A stretch of DNA of 64,000 nt from contig CM055614.1 in NCBI GenBank assembly GCA_029379385.1, positions 20,999,994-21,063,993 of the forward strand, given 5' to 3'. Made by a program: the position numbers and the translations under genes. The DNA is from Quillaja saponaria. Its lineage: Eukaryota > Streptophyta > Magnoliopsida > Fabales > Quillajaceae. The notes beneath the pieces are model-generated. The model had not been told where the DNA came from and made no database searches. It saw only the letters and a program-made list of their open reading frames with translations. Positions within the stretch are counted from its first letter, which is position 1. The number at the start of each line of letters is the position of its first letter. This document shows positions 10,650 through 23,312 of the stretch, one piece after another.

Positions 10650-12250
10650 TGGACAAACTCATTTGGGCTAGTCAACTAAGCATCAATCGGCTAGTAAACT
10701 GGGTCGGCTAATTAAGTTTGGTCCTAACTCAAATTATATTAATTGAGTTAAAACCTATTTAGTAGGCCACCTAGTTAGTAAGATCAAACCTTTTGTTATT
10801 TAGAAATAAGAAAGGATAATGACTTAGTCTTAAATCTTTTAAAACGGGGATTTTTAGTTAAGATATGAAATGGAAAGATAGAGCTGTTGAAAATAGTTCA
10901 AATGAGAGGATAAGGATAAGACCTATTCAAATTGGTTTAGAATTGGTTTCAACGGGCTTGGACATTTATTGGACTATTTGAAGTAAAATTGGGTCAGTCA
11001 GTTGATTGGAGCTATTGGATCTACAAAGCTAGATCGAGTCAAATGTAGTTTTGTGTACCTAGACCACATTCAACGTTAAATTCTATTTTTAAGGGATTAT
11101 GCAGATATGGGACATCAGAAAATCATTATTTGGATTGGTTAAGGAAAAAATCGGCTGCTAAAATTCTGGGCAAGTTAGTTAATAGGGACTGTAACTCACT
11201 CTGGTTGTTAGCTATGATCTTATATTGGTGGATACTTAGTTAGAAAGTTAAGAGAGAACGTGGCATATACGCTTAGTAAGTTAACAACTAGTTTTTCTTG
11301 TATAAATAGGACTAGAGTCATCAATTGTAAACACACAACACTCCAACATCAAACACAAACTTAACAATTCAATTCAATTCCTATTTTACATTAAGCCTCT
11401 ATTGCTTTATTTATAGCATTTCTTTACATGCTTTATTTATGGCTTTCTTTTACAAATGCATGCCCGGTAGCTATATTCTAATCGAACCAATTCACTAGGA
11501 GCTTTCTTTAGTATCCGAAGAACCTATTGTCTAAGAAACAGAGTCCCTTTCTTAGCCAAAATACTTGAACGTGGGAATCAAGAGTTATGAAGTTAGTCAA
11601 TTCACCTCAGCTAATCTCTATTGAAATATTTCACAAACATATCTTCTAGCATGCCCGGTGGTCCCAAAATGACTAATCTCTAGAGAGGTTTGTTATTGGT
11701 CATGATTTTTATTGGAGCATGCAATTGTGTTATAGGAAAAGTTTATCTGATATGGACATTCCACAACCAAGAACTAGAAAGAATGGTGGCCAGAGACAAG
11801 ATGATCTTAAGGTTTCACAACCAACAGAAATTCTTACTTCGGCAACACCATCTCCTCAACTGAGGATTATTGCACTAATTGTAAAAAGGAGCATCATCTT
11901 CTCATCTTCGATTTGGGTCTTAATGATTTGATGTACCAGATGTCAAAATAGTTAACTGGGATTATGAAGCCAATGGTCCACAATGAGGTGCACAATGTCC
12001 AAGAGCAAGTTCAAAGGACTTCCCAACAGCCGAAAGAGTATTCTGCAACCTCTTTCAATGGTGGGCAACTAGTTCAGCAGCCATAGACAGTCCAGCTCTT
12101 AGTTACATCAGGGGAGCAAATGGTTACTGAACCTATTAGTCAAGTGGCATAGCCAATTCCACAATACGGACAAATCTAGATGGCTAGAAGATCGTCAACC
12201 ATGTCAAGTACTCTTGGATTACCATCTATACTAACTGTTTTAGCCTAACA
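10650..12250 (+). mobile_element. LTR-retrotransposon remnant (LTR plus gag leader)
   Basis: TATAAATAGG at 11301-11310 is followed by a run of ACACAACACTCCAACA-type sequence and a CT-rich leader, as in the U3/R part of a plant LTR. A reading with ATGCCCGGTGG at about 11651 and a short open frame (11719-11931) then continues as a stop-riddled Gln/Val-rich segment to about 12240, like a degraded gag. No protease or RT is seen. CACTA-1 starts at 12253 and replaces the rest. Family and borders are uncertain. Confidence 0.35.
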
Positions 12251-12269
12251 GTCACTACAAGAAACTTGG

Positions 12270-12475
12270 TCATTACCGACCAACTATTACCAATCAACCA
12301 TTGTTGGTCGGTAAAATATACAAATACCGACCAACCGAACGACCAACTGACCAAAATATAGAACTAATATATTACCGACCAACTTTTGGTCTGTAGGTTG
12401 GTTTGTAAATTAACCGGAAAGGTTTTAATTTACAAGAAATTTTACCGACCAACCAAGGTTAGTTGGTAAATTGCA
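12270..12475. repeat. CACTA-1 left subterminal repeats
   Basis: At least six imperfect copies of ACCGACCAAC or its complement GTTGGTCGGT, some as facing pairs. In CACTA elements such subterminal arrays bind the element-encoded protein. A mirror set is at 20813-20880. Confidence 0.85.
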
Positions 12476-13080
12476 GTTTACTAGGTTATTTTTTTATTTT
12501 TTATTTTTTAAAACTCAGATGAAACTTCCATTTTGCTTCTTTTGTTTTGTGTTTTTTTTTTTTAATTTGAAAATGTTTTTCTAAATCCCTAACCCCTCTT
12601 TCTCACGCTTCCTTCCTTTCTCACGCCTCCCTCTTTCTCATGCCTCCCTTCTTCCACTCCATCCCTTTTGCTTAGTTCCTTCATCTTCATGTAAACCCAC
12701 CTCCTCAGTAGCAAGACAAGAGTTGATATTTTCAAGGGAGGCAACAGAGGAGAAGCGAATAAGAGGTCTTGGGTCAGTCACTTTGGTCCTTTTTTTTTTT
12801 TTTGCTTACTAATCTTGATTCTTTTGTGGAAGTTTCTCTAAGTGGTCGGTTTTGTCATTGCAGGGCTGTAATGATATATGAAAGCTCTGATTTTTGGTTA
12901 TCCAAGATCTCTATTTGGAGTTTTGATCTTAGCTTCAAGACTAGTTTGGCTGTCTAGGTAGCTGTTAAGGTTTGTTCTCTTCACTTCACCTTTTAGATGT
13001 ATTTTTGGGTGCTTGCTTGTATGTGTCTATTAGGCATGTTTGTAATTGGATTGTTCTCTTCACTTCATGTTTTAGTTTGG
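12476..13080. other. CACTA-1 5' leader region
   Basis: Contains three TCTCACGC(C/T)TCC-type pyrimidine repeats at 12600-12650 and T tracts. No frame with protein character; the open frame at 12769-12957 is Phe/Ser-rich and probably accidental. Likely untranslated leader and first intron of the transposase unit. Confidence 0.45.
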
Positions 13081-13084
13081 CTGT

Positions 13085-14085
13085 CTTAGATTTGGTTAAC
13101 ATAGATTAGACATTTTTTTTTCCCACATTTCTCCTTAATGAAAAAGGTCCATTCAATCATAATGTAAATAACTTATATTCTTGGTGTTGGATTATATTTC
13201 TCTTATACGAAATTAGATTTGGTTTCATGATTTGGTTTAAAATCCACCAAAAAATGTTTATGATTTTAGTTTGACTGTCCATGTGTTGGTTAACATAGAT
13301 TAGAGGTTTTTTTTTTTCCCCTATTTCTCCTCTGTGAAAAAGGTCCATTCAATCATAATGTAAATAACTTACATTCTTAATGTTGGATTATATTTCTCTT
13401 ATACGAAAATAGATTTGGTTTCATGATTTGGTTTAAAATCTACCAAAAGATGTTTATGATTTTAGTTTGGTTGTCCATGTGTTGATTAACATAGATTAGA
13501 GGTTTTTTATTTTTTTATTTTTTCCTATTTCTCCTTAGTGAAAAAGGTTCATTGAATCATAATGTAAATAACTTAGATTCTTAGTGTTGGATTATATTTC
13601 TCTTATACAAAATTAGATTTGGTTTCATGATTTGGTTTAAAATCCACCAAAAGATGTTTATGATTTTAGTTTGGCTGTCCATGTGTTGGTTAACATAGAT
13701 TAGAGGTTTTTTATTTTTTATTTTTTATTTTTTCCTATTTCTCCTTAGTGAAAAAGTTCCATTCAATCATAATGTAAATAACTTAGATTCTTGGTGTTGG
13801 ATTATATTTCTCTTATACGAAATTAGATTTGGTTTTATGATTTGGTTTAAAATCCACCAAAAGATGTTTATGATTTTAGTTTGGCTGTCCATGTGTAACC
13901 AACATAGATTAAAGTTTTTTTTTTTTTTTTCCTATTTCTCCTTAGTTAAAAAAGGTCCATTGAATCATAATGTAAATAGCTTAGATTTTTGGTGTTGGAT
14001 TATATTTCTTTTATATGAAAATAGATTTGGTTTCATGATTTGGTTTAAAATCCACCAAAAGATGTTTATGCTAAATGTTTATGCT
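13085..14085 (+). repeat. Tandem repeat in CACTA-1, about 200 bp unit, five copies
   Basis: A unit with a T tract, CCTATTTCTCCTTAGTG, CCATTCAATCATAATG, GGTTTCATGATTTGG and GTTAACATAGATTAGA repeats five times. The CCATTCAATC landmark recurs at about 13149, 13345, 13549, 13759 and 13957, spacings of 196-210 bp. It lies between the subterminal repeats and the transposase start, probably in an intron. Confidence 0.88.
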
Positions 14086-14374
14086 AATGGTTTTATTTTA
14101 TTTTATTTTATTTCTTTGTTTGGTCTATGCTAAATGTTGATTAATGAGTTTGTTTGAGCTGTGAATTAAAAGGCAAGTATACTACAAGTAATGATTTTTA
14201 GGTAGACTTTTGCTTTTTAATGCAAGGTACTAGATAAAATTGACCTGTATAAGTTGTATACCTCTTTTAATAGTTCTAGTGGAAATAGGGGCTTACTTAT
14301 GTAAATGGAACATGTGAAATTTTAACTAGGTATATGAAATCATTATATTTACAAAATTTTGATGAGCAGAAAAT

Positions 14375-17300
14375 ATGGACGAAGATCGTACTTGGTTTAA
14401 GGGTGACCATAGTTGGATGCAAAGGAGGGTTGAGAATCGTAGGGTTACAGATGAGTTTATGTATAATGTAAATAAATTTCTTGATTTTGCATATAGTCAT
14501 CTAAGAATTATAGATGATAATAATACAATTTGATGCCCTTGTCTTGTTTGTAAGAACAAAAAGTGGATATCTCGTAATGAAATAATTGTTCACTTGTTTA
14601 AGAAGGATTTTTCAAGAAACTAAAAGTGGTGGACCTTACATGGGAAGGGTAAAGAGTGGTTAAGGGAAACTTCAAATGACCGCGGAGTTGATATCGGAGA
14701 TTCAAGCAATCAGTATGTTGACATGGTTATGGATGCTGCTAGTCCAGATTTTAATTGGGATGAGGAGAGTCAACTTCCCGAGGAGCCAAATTCTGATGCA
14801 AAACGGTTTTTGAATGGTTACAAAATGATGACAAGGAGTTGTGGGAAGGTTGTAGTTGGCATACTCAGTTATCAGCAGTGACACAACTATTGAACTGTAA
14901 ATCAGAGTTTAATATGAGCGAGAAACGTTATGATCAGATTGTTTCGGTTATTAAGGGTATTGCCTAAAAGCGAGAAGTTGCCTGCAAATTTTTACATATC
15001 AAAAAAATTAGTCCAGAAATTAGGACTTGGATATGATAAGATACATGCATGTCCCAACGATTGTATGCTTTACTATGGTGAAGCAGAAAAGAAGTTACAA
15101 GAATGTCGTGTATGTGGGCATCTGAGATATCAACCCAAGACCCGAATAAGAAAGAAATATGTACCATATAAGTTATTGCGTCACTTTCCACTTGCAAAGA
15201 GGCTACAAAAACTATATATGTCAAAAACCACAGCTCAACTTATGACATGGCATGATCAGAGAAGTGCCACTGGTTTAATGATTCATCCAAGTGATGGTGA
15301 AGCATGGAAACACTTCAATGACAACTATCCATCATTCGCAGAAGATCCAAGAAATGTTAGGTTGGGTCTTTCCTCAAATGAGTTTTTTCCGTTTGGGCAT
15401 TCATCAAGCGGTCACTTTATCTGGCCAGTTTTTATACTCCATATAACTTGCCTCCTGATATGTGTATGAAGGAGACGTATTTATTCTTGACACTTTTCAT
15501 TTCTGGACCAAAATCTCCTAATCAAAATATGGACATTTACTTGAGATCTCTTATTGATGACTTGAAAGAGTTGTGAGAAAAAGAGGTCGATACTTATGAT
15601 GTTTACAGTGGTCAGAATTTTATTATGAAAGCTGCATTTATGTGGACCATTAGCGACTTCCCCGCATATGGAATGTTATCAGGGTGGAGTACACATGGAA
15701 ACTTAGCATGTCCGTATTGTATGGAAAGAACCAAATCCTTTCGTCTACCTCATGGTAGTAAACCATGTTGGTTTGATTGTCACCGTCAGTTTTTGCCTGT
15801 TGATCATCCATTTATACGATAAAGAGATAAATTTAAAAAGAGAATAATAGAGAAAGGTTTGCCACACCGACGATTATCTGGGGAAGAAGTGTGGTATCAT
15901 CTTTCTGAACATAATCAAATCACTTTTGGCAAAGCATTTGGCAAACAAACAATTTTCGAATTTGGAAAAGAACATCATTAGGAAAAAATAAGTATATTCT
16001 GAGAATTGCCTTATTGGTCAACTAATCTTATTCGACATAATCTTGATGTAATGCACATAAAATAAATGCCTTTGATAATGTCTTCAATACAGTGATGAAT
16101 ATGAAAGGCAAGACAAAAGACAATCTGAATGCTAGGATGGATTTGAAATTATTTTGTAAGCATCCTGAATTGGAATTGAAAGAATGTAATGGAAAACTTA
16201 TCATGCCAAAAGCTTCTTATAGCTTGTCAAAACCTCAGTTGAAGGAAGTGTGTGAATGGATAAAGACTTGAGGCTCCCAGACGGGTACGCTGCAAATCTA
16301 GCTCGTTGTGTGAAGGATTGTAAGTTGTACGGAATGAAAAGCCATGATTTTCACATGTTCATGCAAAAACTAATTTTGATCGCATTTCGCGATTACTTAC
16401 CAAAAGGTGCATGGGAAGCATTTACAGAGCTTAGTAACTTTTTTAGAGATTTATGTACAACTGAATTGCGTGTGGAGCATATGGAGATGCTTGAGAAAAA
16501 TATTGTTATCACTTTGTGTAAGTTGGAGAAGATATTAATTCCAGGTTTTTTTTATTCAATTGAGCATTTGACTGTGCATTTACCTTATGAAGCTAAAGTG
16601 GGTGGACTGGTGCAATATCGTTGGATGTATCCGTTTGAAAGGTATTTTTTTTTTTTTACCTTACTTTGATTTCATTTATACTCATTTTATTTAGTTATTA
16701 CATATTTTGTTTATAGGATGATGTTGAATTTAAAGAAAAGGCCCGAAACAAGGCTTGTGTTGAAGGTTCCATATGTAGGGCCTATGTATTACAAGAAATT
16801 TCAAATTTCTGTGCAATGTATTTCGAGCCAAGTGTTCAAACAAAGTTTAATCGAGTTCCTCGTCAAGATGATGGTGGATATGTGGATTCCAATGGACGAC
16901 TCTCTGTTTTCTGCCAGTTAGGTCATGCATTTGGATTTCATAGGAACAAATCTCTTAGTGACAATGAGTTTGAAGCAACAAAGATATATGTTCTATTGAA
17001 TACAATAGAAATTGAACCATATGTAACGTAAGTTTCACAAACCCTATTTAAGTTTAGATATGCAACACTAACATTTACCAAGTAGACAAAATGACTTACT
17101 TTTTTGTTATGAAAATTAGTCAATTTCGTCAAATAATATCGATGGAGCAGCCAGATCTTTTTGATGACCAAATACAAAAGTTAGTTGAAGTTAAATTTTC
17201 AAATTGGTTTCAACAACAGGTTAGTTGATCATAACTATATGTGTGTGTACGTGGGTGTGTGATAGTTGATCATGTGCATTTCTTAATAAATTAGTTTATC

Positions 17301-18108
17301 TTATGTTATAGGTTGATGAACGCAAGATCTCTAATCCACGTATTGAAGAGATTGTCTATGGACCAATCAAAGTTGTGAGGTGTTACAATGGATTTTTTGT
17401 TAACGGGTTTAGGTTTCACACGCTTTCTTATGGCGATGGCAAAAAATCAATGAATAGTGGAGTTCGTGTTAAAAGAAGTTGTTACCGAGTTGATGAACTT
17501 GATTTTTATGGCATGGTAACTGATATAATAGAGTTGCAATATTTTGGAACTAACAATAGCATAGTACTCTTCCAGTGTGATTGGTATGATTTTGATAAAG
17601 GGGTGAAAATAGATTCTTTACACGGTCTCGTATATATTAAATATAGATATAGACTTGCCTTAAATGAACCATTTATTTTAGCTTCTCAAGCACATCAAGT
17701 GTATTATGCCCGTTACCCACATAGAAGACGAAATGCTTGGTGGGCTGTTTGCAACATGAAGGCTATGAACAATTACAATTTTAGATGGCATGAAAATCCT
17801 ACTGACAATGTGCAAGAAGTTGATGATGATATATTTCAGGAGGTTGAATTGCATGTACCGACTCCAGTCAGTGTTGGCGCTGATTTGGATATACCTGGAG
17901 TTCTTCTAGGTGACGGTCTAATGGAAGAAGTGAATTTGAATAATATAACTGTGCCTAGATTTTCAGATGATGATCAACTAGATGAAGAAGAATACGCATA
18001 AAATGATGAATGGGAAGTGATGACGAAAATGATAATGTTGAATTAGATGTGGATAATGAAGAAGTTGGTTTTGAGTATGAAAGTAACAATGATATGGAAG
18101 ATGATTAG
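14375..18108 (+). pseudogene. CACTA-1 TNP2-like transposase
   Basis: The element's transposase gene. It starts at the ATG at 14375 (MDEDRTWFKGDHSWM) with the Transpos_assoc domain, including the zinc-binding CPCLVCKNKK motif at 14535-14565, preceded by an in-frame TGA. The Transposase_21 catalytic region follows over about 14930-16300 (PNDCMLYYGEA, FGHSSSGH, CPYCMERTKSFRLPHG). DUF4218 covers about 16390-16930 (FFRDLCTTELRVEHME, NRVPRQDDGGYVDSNG) and DUF4216 about 17480-17760 (FGTNNSIVLFQCDWYD, RRNAWWAVCNM). The C-terminus is highly acidic and ends at the TAG at 18106-18108. Introns are visible at about 16640-16715, 17028-17118 and 17219-17311. Several stops and frameshifts make it a pseudogene. 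Confidence 0.88.
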
Positions 18109-18252
18109 CATATCTTGTATATGATTTGTTCTTATATTGTAAAACCTTTTGTTCAATATATTTTAATATTTGCAAACATATCTTATGTAGTTCTTTTAGC
18201 ACGCTTTCTTATTTTTTTTAAATGTATATTCTTATTATATAAGATATAGATC

Positions 18253-20602
18253 ATGGTTTGTAGTATTCATGGGTTTGGCTCTAGAGCATCCCCTGGTACA
18301 CATATTACTTCTAATCAATCAAATAGTCACACACCGCAATCACGGCGTATAGTTGTACCTCCTGCTTCAGACTCGTTAGAGGCCCCACTTGGTAAAAGAA
18401 CTTATGTTATAAATTTTGGTAAGTTCATAATATCGATGGAGTCAATGAATTATTACTTTTTTATATACATGTAGGTACAACTGGAACTGGAGAATCATCT
18501 AGAGTTCCATCCAATGATCCGAGAGCACCGAGAGGTCTGCGCACCTAGAACCACCTCCTGTAGACCTGAGTGATCGTCAGTTGATTAAAGCTATCGGTGA
18601 TGAGTACGTATGTTTTACTTAAACATAATATTAAATATATTTCTTATTAGTAGCTAGTGTCAATATCCTAAAATGGTATTAATTTGTTCATGTTTACAGT
18701 GAATTTGATGATGGCAGAACTATTAGGACCATCTCAACTATCATTCGTGCTCATATGCCAGGATCGTATCCAACTTGGTCTAAATTTCCAGAGGGGGCTA
18801 GAGAATTATGTTTTTGACAATTTCTTGTAAATGGCTATATATAATAAAGTAATTAAATAATGGTTATATCTATTTTTCTTAATATGTCATAATAATTAAA
18901 TGTTTTTGTTAAATTACAGGCCCACTATAGATTTGAGACAGAGAAGGAGGAGGTAGAATCTAAATTTGTGTTCAATATTATACCTGCACGACAACTTAAA
19001 AACCTGTTGAGTGAAGCATGAACCACAGCTTTAAAAAAATGTAAAACTAATGACTTCCTAAAATGTGAGGGATGAAAGCCTATTTGGATGAAAGCAGAAA
19101 ATTGGAGAGGACTCCTTCAAATTTGGGCCTCTGATGAGTGGCAAAAACTTTCTGCAACAGGGTCACAAAACTGGTCATCTAGAGGAGATGACTCATTGGT
19201 TAGACATGCTGGAGGATCCATCTCAGTACTACAACATAAAGAAAAAATGGTAATTTTTTTTTACAAAATATTATTATTTTAAAAGTTGGTATGCAATGTT
19301 AACATTTTAGAATTTTAATGATTTTGTAGAGAAAGGAATTTGGATCGAAACCAAGCACACTACAAGTTTACTACATCATTCATAAGAAAACTAAAACTAG
19401 AGAATTTGTGAATGTGAAGTCAAAAGCCACTTCATTTTGTTTTTTATTGACTAAGCTTCAATATCTAATTTATATATATATATGTGTGTGTGTATATGTT
19501 TAACAAATTTTTCTATTTGGATTTGTAAGAAACCTACACGTGCCTAATGATTGAAAAATACGAGGAAAATCATACTGGTTATCCTGAGTTTGATGAAGAA
19601 CTTTGGTTAAAGGCAACTGGGGGAGTGAAAAAAAGAAGAAAAATATATGGATGTGGGAAGGATGGATCAGCAAAAGTTCTATTTGGAGACCGAGCCAGTA
19701 CTTCCGGTAGATCAACTTCCTCTATAGCCACCTCACGGCGTGAATATGAGATGGCTCATGAGATTGATTCCTTGAAAAATGAGTTAAGCACAACAAAAAG
19801 CAAGTTAACTCAAAAAGTAGATGAAATGAAAAATCTTGTGAACTTGTTGGTAGAAAAGCTGGGTGTAGATACTAGCATTCTTATGTCGTCACCTTCAGTA
19901 AGTTTCATCTTTCTTTCAACTTTTGTGAAATGATGCATTGTCACATGCTTTGTATTCTTTATTATTCTTTTTCTTCCTGCCATATTGAATGTGTTGCCAT
20001 AAGAGAGATGTAGATATAACTTTATCATTATGTGATAGAATTAGGTATTTGTAATAGTATATATGTAGAGAATGGTTTATTTTTTGTTATTAGGGATCTG
20101 AAGTACCCAATTAGACTCAATATACATGGTTTGTTATGTAATAATGTATTCAAGAGCCTGCAACTTTATGTAATGTGGCAATTTGGCTTCTAGGTTCTGA
20201 CAAGTTAGAGTACAGGCATCAGCTAGATGTTGAAAAGTTGAAGGAGATGATTATTGAGAACGTTTCCTTTCTGCTACTCTTAGATGGTTTCAATATTTAA
20301 AAATGTTATGATACATGTAATTCTTGTCATTTAACAGAACTTGGTAAATTGCTAGAGGATGTACCTTTGCCATTTACAAGCATGCTGCCAAGATTTCTGT
20401 TGTTATACCAATTATGCTTATGTTTTTTTTTGGGTTTACACTAACTTAATTTTATACTTATCATCCTTATTACATATATTAATTAGTTATTTTACTTCAA
20501 CAGGGCAATGTGGGGGCTTCCTCTAGCAGTAGACATGGTGGTGAAGTTGATTTGGGACGAGATGACGCAGTGAACAATCAAGACCACGATGAAGATTTTT
20601 AG
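18253..20602 (+). pseudogene. CACTA-1 second gene (Transposase_24 type)
   Basis: Downstream of the transposase, same strand. Exon-like pieces start with MVCSIHGFGSRAS at 18253. Next come a Ser/Pro-rich linker, GRTIRTISTIIRAHMPGSYP (about 18714), AHYRFETEKEE (about 18920) and the conserved MKAENWRGLLQIWASDEWQK block (19088). The KYEENHTGYPEFDEELW block follows at about 19555. A coiled-coil-like segment (EIDSLKNELSTTKSKLTQKV, about 19760-19850) and a short acidic last exon end at the TAG at 20600-20602. This matches the plant transposase, Ptta/En/Spm family; in En/Spm such a partner binds the subterminal repeats (inference here). Several stops, so inactive. Confidence 0.8.
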
Positions 20603-20812
20603 CTAGTAGTTTTTATTATTTGATATATTATATGATATTTTGTTTAATCATGTTACATTGTGTTCATGAATTATCTTATTTATAATTATATGATAATTTT
20701 ATTTTGATACATTAGTATATTTAATTTTCAGTATTCATTTAGAAACTGTTTAATGTAAAGCAAGTTTTTAGGAAAATTATAATTAAAAAGAAACAAAACA
20801 GATACCAAGATT

Positions 20813-20895
20813 TTTACCGACCAACCATTGGTTGGTCGGTAAAGACAAATAATGTTTAATAAAAAAGGTTGGTCGGTAATACAGACAACCATAAG
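20813..20895. repeat. CACTA-1 right subterminal repeats
   Basis: TTACCGACCAACCATTGG followed by its complement TTGGTCGGTAA, then another GGTTGGTCGGTAA at about 20867. It ends without the terminal CACTA motif, so the right terminus is lost. Confidence 0.8.
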
Positions 20896-20904
20896 GAAGT
20901 ATCT

Positions 20905-22350
20905 GAATGGAAATTGTAATTGCAAAGTTCATTAATTTATGTACTAATGAAGGAATTGCTAGATATAAATCAGTCAATTTAACTTCCCAGCAGAATGGTG
21001 TAGCTATGATGGTGAATAGAGCTTTTTTGGAAAAAGCACGATGCATGCTTTCCAATGCTAGATTGTCTAAAAACTTTTGAGCAGAAGTAGGAAAAGAACT
21101 TGTTTCTTGATAAATCGCTCTCCAAACTCTGTCATTTATTTTAAGACTCCAAATAAGGTATGGTCAGGTAAATCTTCTGATTATTCTGAATTGAAAATAT
21201 TTGGTTGTCTTGCATATTATCATGTTAGTGATGGATAGGGATGACAATTTTGACCCGCCCTAATTGACAGGGCGAGTTGTTTGACCATTGACTGGGAAGC
21301 AAGGCAGATCTTGCCTCTATCCAAAAAAATACAATTGAGGTTTGAAGTGGGGTTGGGATTCACTTTTACCCTGCCTGGTTTTATGTGTATAAATATTATT
21401 CATAATATATATATTTCAATTGTGAATATTAATATTTTTTGTAATTAAATCAAAAGTTAAGAAAATATCATATTATTTTGTATAAAAATCTTTGTGATAC
21501 TATTATGTATTGTTAATTACTGTTGCATTTCTAATAAGTGATGTTATCTTCTTGTGAACTTTTAATTTGATTTTTGTGGATGAATGTATAAGTTATGCTA
21601 GTAGACCAAGATTTTTTATTAATTAATTGAGTATAACTTTAATTTTTATAAATTTGGAGCAAAGAAAATCAGGTTCAGTAATTTTCAAATCGGGGATAGT
21701 ATGAAATTCCTTGCCCCGTTGGGGGTTCCGAGCGAGGCTTGGGGCAATATTTGTGGGAGCAGGGTGAGGTCAATTTACCTCTAATCCGCTCCTATTCCAC
21801 CCCGTTGCCATTCCTAGTAATGAAAACTTGAGCCAAGCACTAAAAAGTATTTATTTATGTGATATGCTAATGGTGTTAAAGGATATAGGTTATGGTGTCT
21901 TGATCGTAAGTCACCCAAATTTATAATCTGTACATGTTACTTTTAATGCTTGGTTCTGGAAAGGTTTATGTTTAGTTTATTGATAGAAGAGGAGTGTACA
22001 AAAGACTGTGGAGTTTAAGGTAGAGGCTCTAATGAAATAAAATCAAGATTCAGGTTCAGCCACATGCGTTAGCTGATGATGCAGATTCAGAAATTGATAA
22101 GGATGCAGCTGTGCAAGTTGAATAACCTTATAATATTACAACTGGAATATAGAATATGCAAATTGAGCCGCTTCAGATATACTCATATTCTAGTCTTGTT
22201 GCACATGCACATGCACTTGCCATTGCAGTGGAAGTCAGTGATCATGAACTAAACACATATTATGAAGCAACTTATTATGTAGAACCTGAATTTTGGGTTG
22301 TTATTATGACTGGAAAGATTGAGTCTTTTCAAAAGAACTAGACTTGGGAC
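20905..22350 (+). pseudogene. Copia-2 integrase remnant and linker
   Basis: The right half of the integrase core (NEGIARYK, QQNGVAMMVNRAFLEKARCM) runs to 21226 with several stops. The FGCLAYYHVS motif immediately precedes the hAT-like insertion. After it (21816 on) the VLKDIGYGVL equivalent of the integrase C-terminal motif resumes, followed by an acidic linker and the SLQKN-like start of RT near 22320. No complete domain remains. Confidence 0.75.
21227..21823 (+). mobile_element. Non-autonomous hAT-like element with 8-bp target duplication
   Basis: The element is 21236-21815 (580 bp). It starts with TAGGGATGACAA and ends with TTGCCATTCCT, imperfect inverted termini like the Ac/Ds-type TAGGGATG. 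Next to it are AGTGATGG (21227-21234) and AGTAATGA (21816-21823), an 8-bp duplication with two mismatches, the hAT size. Both subterminal regions are GC-rich (GGGCGAGTTG, CCCCGTTGGGGG) around an AT-rich core. No ORF. The copia-2 reading resumes beyond it. Confidence 0.75.
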
Positions 22351-23312
22351 TTGGCGATATTGAAATTGCCTGAAACCAAGAGAACTATAGGGTTCAAATA
22401 GATCTTCAAAAAGAATGAAGGAACCAAAGCGCTAAAGATTATAGGTATAGGTTCACATGGTTGCCATCTACAAACAGAAAGAGTGACTCAAGCATTGTTC
22501 AATCTGATTGTTGTTTGCCATAATTTTTTTATGAGTTAGAGCTCGAGCAGCTTGATATCAAGATTGCATTTTTGCATGGTTCGCTTGAAAAGATCTTCTA
22601 CATGAGTAAGCTAGAGTGATTTATTGTTGATGGAAAATAAGATCATGTTTGCAAATTGAAGAAATCTTTGTATGGTCTGAAGCACCCTCTAAGATAATGG
22701 TATAAGAGATTCAACACATTCATGATTGGTTAGGGTTACTCTAGGAGTATGACAACTGTGTGTACAATTGGAAATTGTTGGATGGTTGTTTCATCTACTT
22801 ATTGCTTTGTGGTTGACATGCTCATTGCTTGCAAGAGAAAATGTGAGATTGAATTGCTGAAAAAGCAATTAAGTAAAGAATTTGAAATGAAGAACTTACG
22901 TGTAGCAAAGAAGATTCTGAGAATGGATATTCAAGGGAACAGAAAAGAGAAAAAACTCTCTCTACTACAGCAGTGGTACATTAAGAAAGTGCTTGAGCAA
23001 TTTGGTATGCAAAATAGTAAATTAGTGAGTTCCCCACTTGCATCTCATTTGAGGCTTTCAACTTCTTTGTCACATAAGAGGAATATATGTCTCATATTCC
23101 ATATCCTAGTGCAATAGGCAGCATCATATATGATATGGTGTGCACCCGACCATATATCGCACAAACAATTGGCGTTGTGAGCAGAAACATGGCTAATCCG
23201 GGTAAGAAGCATTGACAAGCTGTAAAACGGATACTTACGTAAATAAAGGGTACTACACATGTTGGTTTAGTCTATGATAAAGGCAGTATTTCTGACTCCT
23301 CTATTCTTGATT
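22340..23312 (+). pseudogene. Copia-2 reverse transcriptase
   Basis: RT palm and thumb: TWDLAILKLPETKRTIGFK (about 22345), LDIKIAFLHGSLEK (22550), KLKKSLYGLK (22655), the active-site position CFVVDMLIACK (about 22803), LLKKQLSKEFEMKNL and LRMDI (22920), and SSPLASHL (23030). At the catalytic YVDD box the sequence reads FVVD, so one of the two metal-binding aspartates is lost. Stops at about 22617, 22638 and 22695 also break the frame. Confidence 0.82.

Larger units (their letters stand above)
12253..20895 (+). mobile_element. CACTA-1 (En/Spm) transposon, right end missing
   Basis: Starts with the terminal motif CACTACAAGAAA at 12253. Subterminal copies of TTACCGACCAAC in both orientations follow at 12270-12470 and recur at 20813-20880. 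Inside lie a TNP2-like transposase (14375-18108) and a second gene of Transposase_24 type (18253-20602), both on the plus strand. The matching 3' end TTTCTTGTAGTG is absent: the right subterminal repeats stop at about 20890 and copia-2 integrase sequence begins. Hence no target duplication can be scored. Many stops make it non-autonomous. Confidence 0.88.

Noticed and set aside
12769..12957. Plus-strand 62-codon ORF in the CACTA-1 leader
   Set aside because: Begins next to a T tract, has no motif, and has no counterpart in CACTA-2.
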